This document shows positions 25,322 to 33,069 of a stretch of DNA of 64,000 nt, piece after piece; within the stretch, counting starts at the first letter, position 1; every line of letters starts with the position of its first letter. Where the stretch lies: contig JAFRJJ010000023.1 in the NCBI GenBank assembly GCA_017432325.1, positions 1-64,000 on the forward strand. The letters are read 5' to 3'. The translations under genes were made by a program, and so were the position numbers. The notes under the pieces are model-generated. The model made no database searches, was not told where the DNA came from, and worked only from the letters and a program-made list of their open reading frames with translations. The DNA is from Solobacterium sp. GTDB lineage: Bacteria > Bacillota_I > Bacilli_A > Erysipelotrichales > Erysipelotrichaceae.

Positions 25322-25343
25322 AAAAAAAGCCCCCGAGGAGACT
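25322..25343 (-). terminator. Terminator of the conversion cassette
   Basis: On the minus strand AGTCTCC pairs with GGGGGCT (G-U pairs included) and is followed by seven T, directly past the last cassette gene. Confidence 0.7.
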
Positions 25344-25352
25344 CTTTCATAA

Positions 25353-25649
25353 TCACTTGTCTTTGTGCTTATAGTCCTTATAGCTTCTTCGTATTGCTTC
25401 GGAGGCAAAATTCATATAGCCACGTGCGCCATACAATAAGCCTATAGCAAAACATGTGCTTACTATCATCGATAATGAGTTGCCTTCACGGAACCCTTGC
25501 ATAAACCATGAATAAATGACGAATGCCCCTCCGCCAAAGAAAAGTGCAAAGCATGTTGAAGTTACAAGAACTGTCATCACGTGCATCATTTCTGGAGAAG
25601 CCTTTCCCTTGCGTGGCTGCCACATGTAATTTCTTGGTTGTTTTTTCAT
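25353..25649 (-). CDS. Small membrane protein, conversion cassette gene 4
   Basis: A 98-aa protein with two membrane helices (about 'VMTVLVTSTCFALFFGGGAFVIYSWF' and 'SLSMIVSTCFAIGLLYGARGY', here only as examples of hydrophobic stretches) between a basic N-terminus and a very basic tail ending in KDYKHKDK. I do not recognise a family. ATG 25649 overlaps the preceding stop region (TAATATG) without its own Shine-Dalgarno, so translation is coupled. Last gene of a four-gene unit. A role in superinfection exclusion is possible but unproven. Confidence 0.7.
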   Translation of the reverse strand: MKKQPRNYMWQPRKGKASPEMMHVMTVLVTSTCFALFFGGGAFVIYSWFMQGFREGNSLSMIVSTCFAIGLLYGARGYMNFASEAIRRSYKDYKHKDK

Positions 25650-25650
25650 A

Positions 25651-25929
25651 TTATTTAAAAGAGCCGATAATGAGTAATGCCCAGAGCACAAATCCAAACT
25701 TTACCCATCCGTTGATTGGCTGTCTCCATGGTTCTACAAAATATCTGACAAGCCAATAGATCGTATAGAACGGGCAAAATGCAATGTACACAACTAACAT
25801 AAACATTTTGAATATCAGGCCGAAAATGCCACCGATTGCTTTCTCGGTCAAGTAAGTTCCGTAACTCCGTGTGTAGTAAGTACGGCTGCCGTCGCGGTTT
25901 TTCCAGCTTGTCCTAACTCTAACACCCAT
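25651..25929 (-). CDS. Small membrane protein, conversion cassette gene 3
   Basis: A 92-aa protein. A basic, Arg/Tyr-rich N-terminus ('RVRTSWKNRDGSRTYYTRSYG') is followed by hydrophobic segments around residues 35-60 and 78-90. No family is recognised. It is 12 bases after the lipoprotein gene and translationally coupled to the following membrane protein. The pair of tiny membrane proteins beside a lipoprotein and a membrane-tethered nuclease suggests an envelope-located complex. Confidence 0.7.
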   Translation of the reverse strand: MGVRVRTSWKNRDGSRTYYTRSYGTYLTEKAIGGIFGLIFKMFMLVVYIAFCPFYTIYWLVRYFVEPWRQPINGWVKFGFVLWALLIIGSFK

Positions 25930-25941
25930 ATTTTTCTCCTA

Positions 25942-26529
25942 TCACTGTGCTTCTATTTTGATAAATCCTCTGGAACGTCCTGTGCTGAGATCAATACCTG
26001 GTTTAAATTTGATACTCATTGTTCCAAATTCACTTTCTGTTATATGTTCATTTTGTACTAATTCGTCAAAATATGCATATATTTCGTCATCTGTCAATTC
26101 AGGATTAATTGTGATTGCAACATCATGAAATATGTCGCGCATTCCATTCATTCCAAGACTTGCTGTGTCAGCTGTCTCATTGATAATTACAACGATCTTA
26201 TTAGTGCTGGTATTACACTGTAATTCACAGTAATATCCATAACTGTATGCAAAGTTTTTTACAAAACTATTTCCTTTTTTTATATCTGTAAAATCGCTTT
26301 GTGAGACGTTATTGTAATCAATGATGAATTGATTTACAACTTTGTTATATGCATACTCTGGTGTAGGTGTCGGTGTTGACATTGGCATTGGTTCTATAGT
26401 TTCTTCAAGTATAATAGCCTCTGTTGCTGTTGGTGTAGGTGATGCATCGTTCTTTTGGGAACTACTGCATGCGCTAATATTTACTGCCAATATCATGCAG
26501 AATAGTAAATAAATGAGTTTATTTATCAT
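25942..26529 (-). CDS. Prophage-encoded lipoprotein, conversion cassette gene 2
   Basis: A 195-aa protein with a lipoprotein signal peptide: Lys-containing N-terminus, hydrophobic core 'LIYLLFCMILAVN' and lipobox ISAC. A Ser/Thr/Pro-rich linker ('SPTPTATEA', 'PMSTPTPTPEY') follows, then a folded domain that I cannot name. It should sit on the outer face of the membrane. Phage lipoproteins in this position can block DNA entry of related phages (Ltp of TP-J34 is the classic case); no sequence similarity to Ltp is claimed. ATG 26529 overlaps the exonuclease gene by eleven bases. Confidence 0.82.
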   Translation of the reverse strand: MINKLIYLLFCMILAVNISACSSSQKNDASPTPTATEAIILEETIEPMPMSTPTPTPEYAYNKVVNQFIIDYNNVSQSDFTDIKKGNSFVKNFAYSYGYYCELQCNTSTNKIVVIINETADTASLGMNGMRDIFHDVAITINPELTDDEIYAYFDELVQNEHITESEFGTMSIKFKPGIDLSTGRSRGFIKIEAQ

Positions 26530-27325
26530 AATATAAGCCATCCTCTTCTAGCATTTTCAAAAGAACATATCTTGTCGCAGTTGCGTCTGCTGCTGCATGG
26601 TGCGCCTTTTCTGGCCAAGTGTAGCCTAAATGTGATGCTGCGTTTTTTAGTTTCCAACGTCTCTCGCGGCTTCCTGTGGTTTTGACCATATAGTCAGTAT
26701 ACATATCCATCACGTCGATTTCCGGTCCATTGTATGTGATGCCAGCTTCTCGCAAAAAGCTCATATCGAACTCTGTGTTATAACCAATGACCGCGGTTGC
26801 TTGGTCAAAAATCTGTTGAACTTCCAAATGATAGTCTTCGAACGGCTTTTCGTTTTTTACCATTTCGTATGTGATCCCGTTGATCTCTTCTGCTGCTGTC
26901 CACTTCTTGCGACGCTCGGGTTTCAACATATGGTCAAACAAAACATCCCCAGAGCTACTGATGATTGCCAAAGACAGCATTTCATCTTGTGTTTCCGGAT
27001 GCAACCCTGTTGTTTCCGTATCAATGAAAATGGCCCGTTCAAGCAACTTTTCCCATTTTGCTTGATTAGCCTGTCGATTTCTTTCGCGGCGCTCTGCCTC
27101 CTCAGCTTTGCGTTTTTGCCATTCCAATTCCTGGCGTTCTTTCTCAAGACGCTCCTGTTCTTCCTTTTCTGCTGCCAGCTGTGCTTTAGTTTTGATCTTC
27201 CCTGAATACCAGAAAATGACCCCACCAAATATGACTCCGATTGCCCCCATGACAGGTTGTGCGAGCATCAATAACAGTGACATTCCAATCAATAAAGCGC
27301 TTAATATTCGCAAAAAGATTTTCAT
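26519..27325 (-). CDS. Membrane-anchored DEDDh (DnaQ-like) 3'-5' exonuclease, conversion cassette gene 1
   Basis: A 268-aa protein. Residues 1-42 form two hydrophobic segments. Residues 45-95 are a highly charged coiled coil rich in Glu, Lys and Arg. Residues 98-268 are a DnaQ-like exonuclease with ExoI 'FIDTETTG' (Asp102, Glu104), ExoII 'GYNTEFDMSFL' and ExoIII-epsilon 'HHAAADATATRY' (His and Asp). The family removes nucleotides from 3' ends with two metal ions; membrane tethering is unusual. First gene of a four-gene unit with its own -10 box after the late-operon terminator. The ATG is preceded by GAGGTGG. Confidence 0.86.
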   Translation of the reverse strand: MKIFLRILSALLIGMSLLLMLAQPVMGAIGVIFGGVIFWYSGKIKTKAQLAAEKEEQERLEKERQELEWQKRKAEEAERRERNRQANQAKWEKLLERAIFIDTETTGLHPETQDEMLSLAIISSSGDVLFDHMLKPERRKKWTAAEEINGITYEMVKNEKPFEDYHLEVQQIFDQATAVIGYNTEFDMSFLREAGITYNGPEIDVMDMYTDYMVKTTGSRERRWKLKNAASHLGYTWPEKAHHAAADATATRYVLLKMLEEDGLYYDK

Positions 27326-27348
27326 ACGCTCCACCTCTGTTTGACACC

Positions 27349-27354
27349 ATTATA
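27349..27354 (-). promoter_or_regulatory. -10 box of the conversion cassette
   Basis: TATAAT on the minus strand, 24 bases before the exonuclease ATG and just downstream of the late-operon terminator. No strong -35 is visible; the T-rich terminator tail occupies that position. It suggests expression independent of late transcription, that is, in the lysogen. Confidence 0.5.
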
Positions 27355-27370
27355 TGCAGATTAGTGGTAC

Positions 27371-27406
27371 AAAAAAAAGCCCCAAGAAGCGTCCCTCTTG
27401 AGGCTT
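27371..27406 (-). terminator. Late-operon terminator
   Basis: On the minus strand AAAGCCTCAAGA pairs with TTCTTGGGGCTTT (one mismatch) and is followed by eight T. It ends transcription after the holin-like gene and isolates the conversion cassette. Confidence 0.85.
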
Positions 27407-27478
27407 TGTGCGTACGCAACGGAGAGGCAGGCATGTAGCCACAATGGCCGGTCTACCCCGTCGATCTATATTATTATA

Positions 27479-27844
27479 TCATTCTTTGCCCTTTACGGTC
27501 TGAACGCCAAAATAGAAAGCGATCACGGTCGTAAATACTGTCATGAACTGTTCTGCTTCGATAGTGCCTGTGATGCTCAAATATGCGAAGCAAGCTGCCA
27601 TCAAGAGCGTTACCAGGCTTTTTACGGTGAGCAGCCGATCCACTACGTTGTTGGCAGCGTCTGCTCCGGTCTCTCTTTCTGCTGTGGTAAGGCGGCCTTC
27701 TATGGCTTCTCTTACCTGCTTTGCAGGAATAGTTACAGTAGCTGGAGCGGCAGTCACAGTGACCTGTTCAGCCTCTTTCTGGGCGTCTTGTGCATCATCT
27801 GGTGCAATATATGTAGTTTCGATTGATTGATTAACAGTTGCCAT
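27479..27844 (-). CDS. Putative holin
   Basis: A 121-aa protein with a polar N-terminal half rich in Thr, Ala and Glu and two hydrophobic segments in the C-terminal half ('LVTLLMAACFAYLSIT' and 'FMTVFTTVIAFYFGVQ'), ending in a basic tail. Size, topology and position after the endolysin fit a phage holin that permeabilises the membrane at lysis. ATG 27844 is set by AGGAGGG; the upstream start at 27931 lies inside the previous gene. Confidence 0.7.
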   Translation of the reverse strand: MATVNQSIETTYIAPDDAQDAQKEAEQVTVTAAPATVTIPAKQVREAIEGRLTTAERETGADAANNVVDRLLTVKSLVTLLMAACFAYLSITGTIEAEQFMTVFTTVIAFYFGVQTVKGKE

Positions 27845-27845
27845 A

Positions 27846-28148
27846 TTATACCCTCCTGATTGGCTTTTTTGCCAGGTCTTCGTGAATTCGGTCCCCTGTG
27901 TGGTTGAAACCAAGTAAGTGATATGCTGCATGCAAACTTTCCATTTCCTCAGCTATATCTGCGGGGATTTCTTCTTCATTCCTGTAAATTTCATATATAT
28001 CAAACATTTCATGTCGCAGCAAAGCTCCAAGAGCTTCACGCTCTGCAGAATTCTTTTTTCTTCCGGTGATCCAATAATCCAGCAGTTTAATCACAACCGA
28101 CCAAAGACCGGAGCTTGCCAGCACAGCCAGAAGTATCTTTTCATCCAT
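27846..28148 (-). CDS. Small lysis-module protein with one membrane segment
   Basis: A 100-aa protein with one N-terminal hydrophobic segment ('ILLAVLASSGLWSVVIKLLDYW') followed by a charged cytoplasmic part ('LRHEMFDIYEIYRNEEEIP', 'LHAAYHLLGFNHTG'). Proteins of this layout are common between endolysin and holin genes of Bacillota siphoviruses. They may act with the holin, but no activity is established that I know of. It is 4 bases after the endolysin stop and 1 base before the holin ATG. Confidence 0.7.
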   Translation of the reverse strand: MDEKILLAVLASSGLWSVVIKLLDYWITGRKKNSAEREALGALLRHEMFDIYEIYRNEEEIPADIAEEMESLHAAYHLLGFNHTGDRIHEDLAKKPIRRV

Positions 28149-28152
28149 GCTG

Positions 28153-29412
28153 TTATATCCCCTTTTCTAAGGCCGTTACAGCCTGCTTGAGACTCTCTTT
28201 CGTCTCTGTGATCAAGTCTTTATAGCTATTAAGCTCAGTGTTCAAAGCGGCTAATTTGGCCTCCAAATCAGCAATTTTTGCTGTTTCATCATCCGGCTTT
28301 TCCAGCTCAGAGCCGTCTTTCTTTTTGTAGAATATCAGACAGTTTGCCACTTTTCTCTTTTCGTTTGTGGCATAAATCGTCTCATATCCGACCTGCATAG
28401 TAGAACTTCCGCCGCTGTCCAGCAGGATCACATCCTGTAGGCCGTTGATTGAATTAATTGCCCAGGTTGTGAAGTCTGCTGCCGTAAGCTTTCCTGTACA
28501 CATGCAGAAAGCATATCTGTCTTTAGTGCGTAATAGTGCGCTTTGTGTTACTGGAGTATTCTTGCGTCCGGCAGTAGCAGGGCTTTCGTACCATACTCGC
28601 TTTCCGTGTCTGAATGTAATGAGCGCTGGGCTGAATGCTGTTTTTACAGCATCTTTGCCGTATGGCCACTGCACATCCAGACCAACGTCCGTGCTGCCAT
28701 CTTTGAGCTCTGTAAACCACCAGAAAGCGTTCTGACGCGGGATCTCCCATTCTTCACCGAAACCGACGCGGATGCCTAAGTGCTGTCCTGAGCTCATAAT
28801 AAAAAAGGAACAGTTTATCTTCCCGTATATTACTATGTCATCACGGTCCATATCGGGTACCAGCTGCACGGAAACTTCCGGCTTTTTGCCGTCTTCATGT
28901 GCAGACAGCAACCCAAGCTCAGTACCTTCAGGCTGCCCGAAAACTATGATATTCTGGCCTTTATAAGCCGTCTGGTACTTCTTATTTGCTTCAATAGTAA
29001 ACATATCGTGTTCGTATCCTTTCCAGCGTAAAGCACCCAAAATGCCGTTATAGCTGATTGCTTTGAGGCAGAACTCGCGGTTTGCGGTTCCTTGCCTTTG
29101 TCCAAAAAACTGTCCTTTATAGAACATTGAAATGTGGCTCTGTGGGCAGTTTGCTCTCGTTGGATCAATGGACCATATTACCCAGTCACCGTCCTGGAAC
29201 TTACTTGTATCGGTAATAAAGCTAAATTCAGCAGCGTGCTCATGCCGATATGTCCAGTACCCAGCAGCCCAATTCGTCTTAGTGGGGTAGCAGTATCCGA
29301 GGCACTCAAGGCACCAAAGCTTAAAGCCATATACGCACTGAACGCCCAAACTGGCCGATTCTGCATATGCCTTTCCGTTGTATTTTTTGTAGAATTCATC
29401 AGGTGATAACAT
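28153..29412 (-). CDS. Endolysin: CHAP-like domain plus phosphodiester glycosidase (NAGPA) domain
   Basis: A 419-aa protein. Residues 1 to about 135 resemble a CHAP amidase/endopeptidase: Cys26 in 'LGVQCVYGFKLWC' and a candidate His in 'CPQSHISMFYKG'. About 225-375 match the NAGPA/phosphodiester glycosidase fold ('VILLDSGGSSTMQVGYE', 'ALLRTKDRYAFCMCTG'), which cleaves sugar-phosphate diesters in characterised members. The last 50 residues are a coiled coil. Such a fusion would attack peptidoglycan and perhaps a phosphodiester-linked polymer. ATG 29412 follows AAGGAGGGTGG; the earlier in-frame start lies in the hairpin. Confidence 0.8.
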   Translation of the reverse strand: MLSPDEFYKKYNGKAYAESASLGVQCVYGFKLWCLECLGYCYPTKTNWAAGYWTYRHEHAAEFSFITDTSKFQDGDWVIWSIDPTRANCPQSHISMFYKGQFFGQRQGTANREFCLKAISYNGILGALRWKGYEHDMFTIEANKKYQTAYKGQNIIVFGQPEGTELGLLSAHEDGKKPEVSVQLVPDMDRDDIVIYGKINCSFFIMSSGQHLGIRVGFGEEWEIPRQNAFWWFTELKDGSTDVGLDVQWPYGKDAVKTAFSPALITFRHGKRVWYESPATAGRKNTPVTQSALLRTKDRYAFCMCTGKLTAADFTTWAINSINGLQDVILLDSGGSSTMQVGYETIYATNEKRKVANCLIFYKKKDGSELEKPDDETAKIADLEAKLAALNTELNSYKDLITETKESLKQAVTALEKGI

Positions 29413-29430
29413 GCCACCCTCCTTTATAAA

Positions 29431-29461
29431 GGCAAAGAGAGGCCTTTTTAGCCTCTCTGCC
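29431..29461 (-). terminator. Hairpin between tail and lysis modules
   Basis: On the minus strand GGCAGAGAGGC pairs with GCCTCTCTTTGCC (bulge) and is followed by TTTAT, directly in front of the endolysin Shine-Dalgarno. It may partly terminate or process the late mRNA. Confidence 0.6.
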
Positions 29462-29484
29462 AAAGTTCCTTATTATGTAGTGCC

Positions 29485-29658
29485 TCAGCCAGCTGCTGTC
29501 GTGTCCACGCCATATCGGGTGAGAATCGCAGCGACTTCCGGATTCTTCAGAATCTTTTTCTTTTGGCCTTTTGCAAGGGCGTCGAAAATCGTCTGAAGTG
29601 CATTCTTTGTCCTGGTCTTGTATTTGCCAACTGAATTATCAAGTTCAGCTTTGTTCAT
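29485..29658 (-). CDS. Small conserved tail-end protein (57 aa)
   Basis: A 57-aa basic protein, starting MNKAELDNSVGKYK and ending LTRYGVDTTAAG. It overlaps the end of the preceding 77-aa gene by 14 bases, typical of tightly packed late genes. No domain is recognised. The position between receptor-binding fibre and endolysin is often occupied by XkdX-like small proteins, though this sequence does not match XkdX. The charged composition and the coupled start make it a likely gene despite its size. Confidence 0.65.
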   Translation of the reverse strand: MNKAELDNSVGKYKTRTKNALQTIFDALAKGQKKKILKNPEVAAILTRYGVDTTAAG

Positions 29659-29878
29659 TATCGATCACCCCCAAATCCTTTAAAGCAGCATAGAGATCTC
29701 GCGTGCTTGCCTCGTCACTCTGATCTGTGCGCTTCTCGCTGCTTTCCTGGTATGTACGGTGCTGGTCCTCCGGATCATATGCTTCATCGTAAACCAGTCC
29801 CGTACCGTCCTGAATGAGCCTGTATCCTGTATCAGAGTATGTATGAACGAATCCGTCCTTCACTTCTGTGATTATCAT
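29645..29878 (-). CDS. Small phage protein (77 aa), tail-end region
   Basis: A 77-aa acidic protein. The N-terminal half is beta-rich ('IITEVKDGFVHTYSDTGYRLIQDG'), followed by 'YDEAYDPEDQHRTYQES' and a helical tail ending 'LKDLGVIDNEQS'. A good Shine-Dalgarno (GGAGGC) precedes it. No function is known to me. Its place directly after the receptor-binding fibre suggests a fibre accessory or late packaging-independent role. Confidence 0.7.
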   Translation of the reverse strand: MIITEVKDGFVHTYSDTGYRLIQDGTGLVYDEAYDPEDQHRTYQESSEKRTDQSDEASTRDLYAALKDLGVIDNEQS

Positions 29879-29887
29879 TTATGCCTC

Positions 29888-30706
29888 CTATGCCAGCTCG
29901 CTTACCGGCTTGATCTGAGCAGCAAATGTAGCCCAATTAGTCGCAGCTTTATATGCACTTACTAAGGCATCAGGCACATAGATATATCCGGCACCGGCAG
30001 CAATCGGCGTTCCGTCAAAAGCATTAACGTTAGCGAGGCTTGGCACTGTAGTGCCGCCCATCACCAGCTGTGTCAGTGACGTGCAACCGGCAAAAACCTG
30101 CGCTGCAATAGAAGTTCCGCCAAGCTTAACACGTGCCAGTGCTGTATCCTGGTGGAATGCACGATATGATACAGTAGTAGCGCCCTCAAATTCTGCTGTT
30201 TCAAGTGCGGTATCGTACGCAAAAGTGTACTGCCCAATTGTGGTGACTGCCGGCAAAACAACACTCACTAAGCCTGTGCAGTACCAGAATACATACTGAG
30301 AAAGGTTCTGCAGCACAGGAAACATTGCTGCAGTCAGTGTGGTCAGCTCTGTACAATATTCAAAACTGTATCCCCAAAGCGTATCTGCTACTGGGAAGTA
30401 CAGATCAGATACCAGTGAATGAGAGAAAGCATAGATGCCTACTCTCGCCGCATTTAATGCGGCAAAACGGCCGATTTTTGCATTATAGAATGTGTAGTCT
30501 TTAACGCCTGGTGCACTAGTTTCGATGTCATATGTCCTGTTATTCTGTAGGATTCTGCTGAGCAGTGCGTCCGGCTCCTCATCTGGCAGTGAATTGATTT
30601 CAGTTACCATCTGTGCGGGAGTAAGTGCTGCGCTTCTGCCTGTTTTGGACCTGATTGCATTTGCAATTGCAGTCAAAGCTGTATCAAGGATTTTGTAATA
30701 TGCCAT
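29888..30706 (-). CDS. Leucine-rich-repeat (BspA-like) tail fibre, probable receptor-binding protein
   Basis: A 272-aa protein. The N-terminal 50 residues ('LTAIANAIRSKTGRSAALTP', 'MVTEINSLP') are the helical attachment segment common in Bacillota phage fibres. Residues about 85-240 contain repeats of the LRR_5 (BspA) type ('FEYCTELTTLTAAMFP', 'FWYCTGLVSVVLPAV', 'FAYDTALETAEFEG', 'FAGCTSLTQLVMGG'). The C-terminus has 'GYIYVPDALVSAYKAATNWATFA'. LRR_5 domains mediate adhesion, so this is the best receptor-binding candidate. The host encodes a related LRR surface protein at 60289-62175. Confidence 0.82.
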   Translation of the reverse strand: MAYYKILDTALTAIANAIRSKTGRSAALTPAQMVTEINSLPDEEPDALLSRILQNNRTYDIETSAPGVKDYTFYNAKIGRFAALNAARVGIYAFSHSLVSDLYFPVADTLWGYSFEYCTELTTLTAAMFPVLQNLSQYVFWYCTGLVSVVLPAVTTIGQYTFAYDTALETAEFEGATTVSYRAFHQDTALARVKLGGTSIAAQVFAGCTSLTQLVMGGTTVPSLANVNAFDGTPIAAGAGYIYVPDALVSAYKAATNWATFAAQIKPVSELA

Positions 30707-30715
30707 ACGCCCTCC

Positions 30716-31144
30716 TTAGAAGCTAACTGTTGCAGCATCGGTCATTTTGTCATAAACCAGATCAGCAATTTCCGTTTTATCCGCACTAGTCAAAATATAT
30801 GCGTCGCCTTTTGGCCCGGTTGGTCCAGTCGGTCCGACCGGCCCGCAGGGACCGACCGCACCGGTGTCCCCAGTGTCGCCCTTCTCGCCCTGAGGTCCTG
30901 TTGCACCAGTTTCCCCATCGTAGATCTCCACTGTGGATGTAGTTCCGTCTGCGTGTGTAATTGTAACTATGATCCGGTCATCTTCTCTCACCGCAGTGAT
31001 CTCTGGAGAAGGAATGCCCAGTTCTGCAGAAGTACGATTGCCTTCTAAGGTAATCCCATTGATCTGCGGCTTGTTTTCCAGCAAATCATAGTCGTTCCTG
31101 ACGGTGCTGTATAAAGTACCAAATTTTGCAAAAAAAGATGCCAT
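30716..31144 (-). CDS. Collagen-like tail fibre protein
   Basis: A 142-aa protein. The first half is a tail-attachment segment ('[33 protein letters not shown]'-type, seen as shorter blocks). Residues about 80-118 are about thirteen Gly-X-Y triplets with many Pro, Asp and Lys, forming a short collagen-like trimer stalk, and a 20-residue helical C-terminus follows. It starts on the last base of the preceding gene. Such proteins space receptor-binding tips away from the tail. Confidence 0.82.
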   Translation of the reverse strand: MASFFAKFGTLYSTVRNDYDLLENKPQINGITLEGNRTSAELGIPSPEITAVREDDRIIVTITHADGTTSTVEIYDGETGATGPQGEKGDTGDTGAVGPCGPVGPTGPTGPKGDAYILTSADKTEIADLVYDKMTDAATVSF

Positions 31145-31452
31145 TAGATAACGTCCTCCTTCATAACTGGTAAGAACTTCAACGGTTCTTTCTGACTCGC
31201 CAGGGATGTTCCATCAGCCATCTTCAGGCGTACCTGGATCCAACCTGTGATCAAAGAATTAAACGCAAGCGTTTCTTCCTGCGTCATATCAAAAGACAGG
31301 AAGTTATCTGTAATCGTGAGATCTGACAGCTGCTTTTCTAATTCATTGCCGTCCTGGTTCATAGTGACGTATGCCGCCGCAATGTTTTCGGGCTCAATTT
31401 CCAAAGGAAGCTCGATACATATAGTGGGCGTTGTTCCTCGTCTGATTTCCAT
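31144..31452 (-). CDS. Baseplate-associated protein (BppU-like candidate)
   Basis: A 102-aa protein of mostly beta structure ('[20 protein letters not shown]', '[18 protein letters not shown]', '[16 protein letters not shown]'). It resembles small baseplate/upper-fibre proteins encoded between the tail-tip protein and fibre genes. Similarity to BppU N-terminal domains is by pattern only. Spacing is nine bases after the tail-tip gene. Confidence 0.65.
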   Translation of the reverse strand: MEIRRGTTPTICIELPLEIEPENIAAAYVTMNQDGNELEKQLSDLTITDNFLSFDMTQEETLAFNSLITGWIQVRLKMADGTSLASQKEPLKFLPVMKEDVI

Positions 31453-31461
31453 GTATCCTCC

Positions 31462-33069
31462 TTATGATGCCGCCGGTGTGTATGGCGATCCATTGATGAT
31501 CAGTCCTGCTGGTGCAGTGATCACTACGGTGCCGTCTGCCTTGACTTTGACAAGTGCTCCGGTTGATCCGATAAAGTCGGTAGCTTCGAGCGTAGCCTCT
31601 GCTGGATCGGAATTAGTTCCTGACCAGGTTTTAGCTTCTACTCTGGCGTTTTGCGTGATCCGTGACCCGCTGTAGCGCTCGCCGTACATCTGACTGCTAG
31701 AATACCCCGCGCTGCCTCCAGATAACTTGGAAGATGCCACGCCTCTTGTCTCACCGGATGCAGTCTGTCCTGCTTTAGCTATGACTGTGTCGTCTGTAGA
31801 CTCGAGCCGGATCCTTCCTTCGCCGCTGATTTTCAAGCCAGTGTCAGACGTCCCGTTTTCAAGACTCTGCTGACTACCAGATGCACCAAAAGTAATCGGC
31901 TGGATCTCTCCAGCAGCAGCGGCGTCTATGACGTCCTGCAAAGTAATACCGCTGCCTGATCCTGACTGCTCGAGCGTCGTAACCCGACTGTCCAGTGATG
32001 CGATTTCTTTTGCGGTCTGAGCCGTTCCTGCTGCTTTCTGGAGTGCTGCTTTTACGCTGTAGTACTCGACTTCTCCAAAATCAATCTTTTTAACTTTGCC
32101 GGTCTGGCAATCGAACGTATATGATTTTACTTCCATCGGTTTTGATACCAGCGGGTGCTGAACCTGAATCAGATCTCCTGCTGTCCAGGTGCCGGTAGCG
32201 ATGCCAGTTACTGTGACCTGTTCTGTGGAGCTTATGTGCTCAGTGGCCCATGCTTCAGCCAGCTGCTGCAAAATAGCCTGGCGCTCAGCCTCTGTGTACG
32301 CTGTGCCGTTGCTGTCTTCCGTGGGCACATCGAACTCTTTTGCCATGCAGCGAGTTACGGTTCCGCCGGTCTCAATATAGCCTGGAGAGGCCAGTCTGAG
32401 GCCATCTGACGTATAAGGATACAGTCTCGAGCAGATCTCCTCTCCGTCATAATCGACCCTCAAAGACTGTATATCGCGACCATATATGAGATCACCTTGT
32501 ACCGCTTTTTCTCTTGGATCTATCGGGATCATCAGGCGGCCAAGCGGCCTCCATTCGATGCCGAAAAGGTCTTCGCAGTCGCATATGACGTCCAAAAGAG
32601 TGTCTCCCGGTTTGTATGTTTTTGAAGCGGTACCAGTAATGCTGGAAGGTCTGTTGACCATAATAAAGGAATTCGCATCACTTAGTAAGTTTGCATTCGC
32701 GCGCGCAAAAAGGTAAAAGCTGCCGAAGTCCTGCTCAGTTAGCACAAGATCACCGGTGGTAGCCAGCGGCCAGTACTGAGCGTCATATACGACATGATCT
32801 GCTCTGAAGGCCAGGCTGCCGTTTTTAACTGTAGTAGTCTTGATGCGAAATTGCTGTGTAACACTGTTCTTAGTTTGAAGTGCGATGATCATTCCAGGAG
32901 ACGGCTGTGCTGCAATCTCTTCATCTGTCCGTTCAGCTTCATAAAAGGCGGACTCGATCTCCGCCTCGATATACCATCCATCCCTGATGGATTTTCCGTG
33001 AAATTCGGTGCATTTCCTGGTTTCTATAGTGCGAATGAATTTGCCTGTTTGATCACATAACTTTATCAT
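31462..33069 (-). CDS. Tail-associated protein (Tal/prophage tail endopeptidase type)
   Basis: A 535-aa tail-tip protein. The N-terminal 380 residues match the gp27/Tal-like baseplate hub ('FHGKSIRDGWYIEAEIE', 'TYKPGDTLLDVICDCEDLFGIEWR', 'WTAGDLIQVQHPL'). A coiled coil ('ASLDSRVTTLEQSG') and a Gly/Ser-rich beta region form the C-terminus ('GGSAGYSSSQMYGERYSGS'). It closes the tail tube and may carry enzymatic or adhesion functions. ATG 33069 overlaps the Dit stop (TAATG) after AGGTGG. Confidence 0.82.
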   Translation of the reverse strand: MIKLCDQTGKFIRTIETRKCTEFHGKSIRDGWYIEAEIESAFYEAERTDEEIAAQPSPGMIIALQTKNSVTQQFRIKTTTVKNGSLAFRADHVVYDAQYWPLATTGDLVLTEQDFGSFYLFARANANLLSDANSFIMVNRPSSITGTASKTYKPGDTLLDVICDCEDLFGIEWRPLGRLMIPIDPREKAVQGDLIYGRDIQSLRVDYDGEEICSRLYPYTSDGLRLASPGYIETGGTVTRCMAKEFDVPTEDSNGTAYTEAERQAILQQLAEAWATEHISSTEQVTVTGIATGTWTAGDLIQVQHPLVSKPMEVKSYTFDCQTGKVKKIDFGEVEYYSVKAALQKAAGTAQTAKEIASLDSRVTTLEQSGSGSGITLQDVIDAAAAGEIQPITFGASGSQQSLENGTSDTGLKISGEGRIRLESTDDTVIAKAGQTASGETRGVASSKLSGGSAGYSSSQMYGERYSGSRITQNARVEAKTWSGTNSDPAEATLEATDFIGSTGALVKVKADGTVVITAPAGLIINGSPYTPAAS

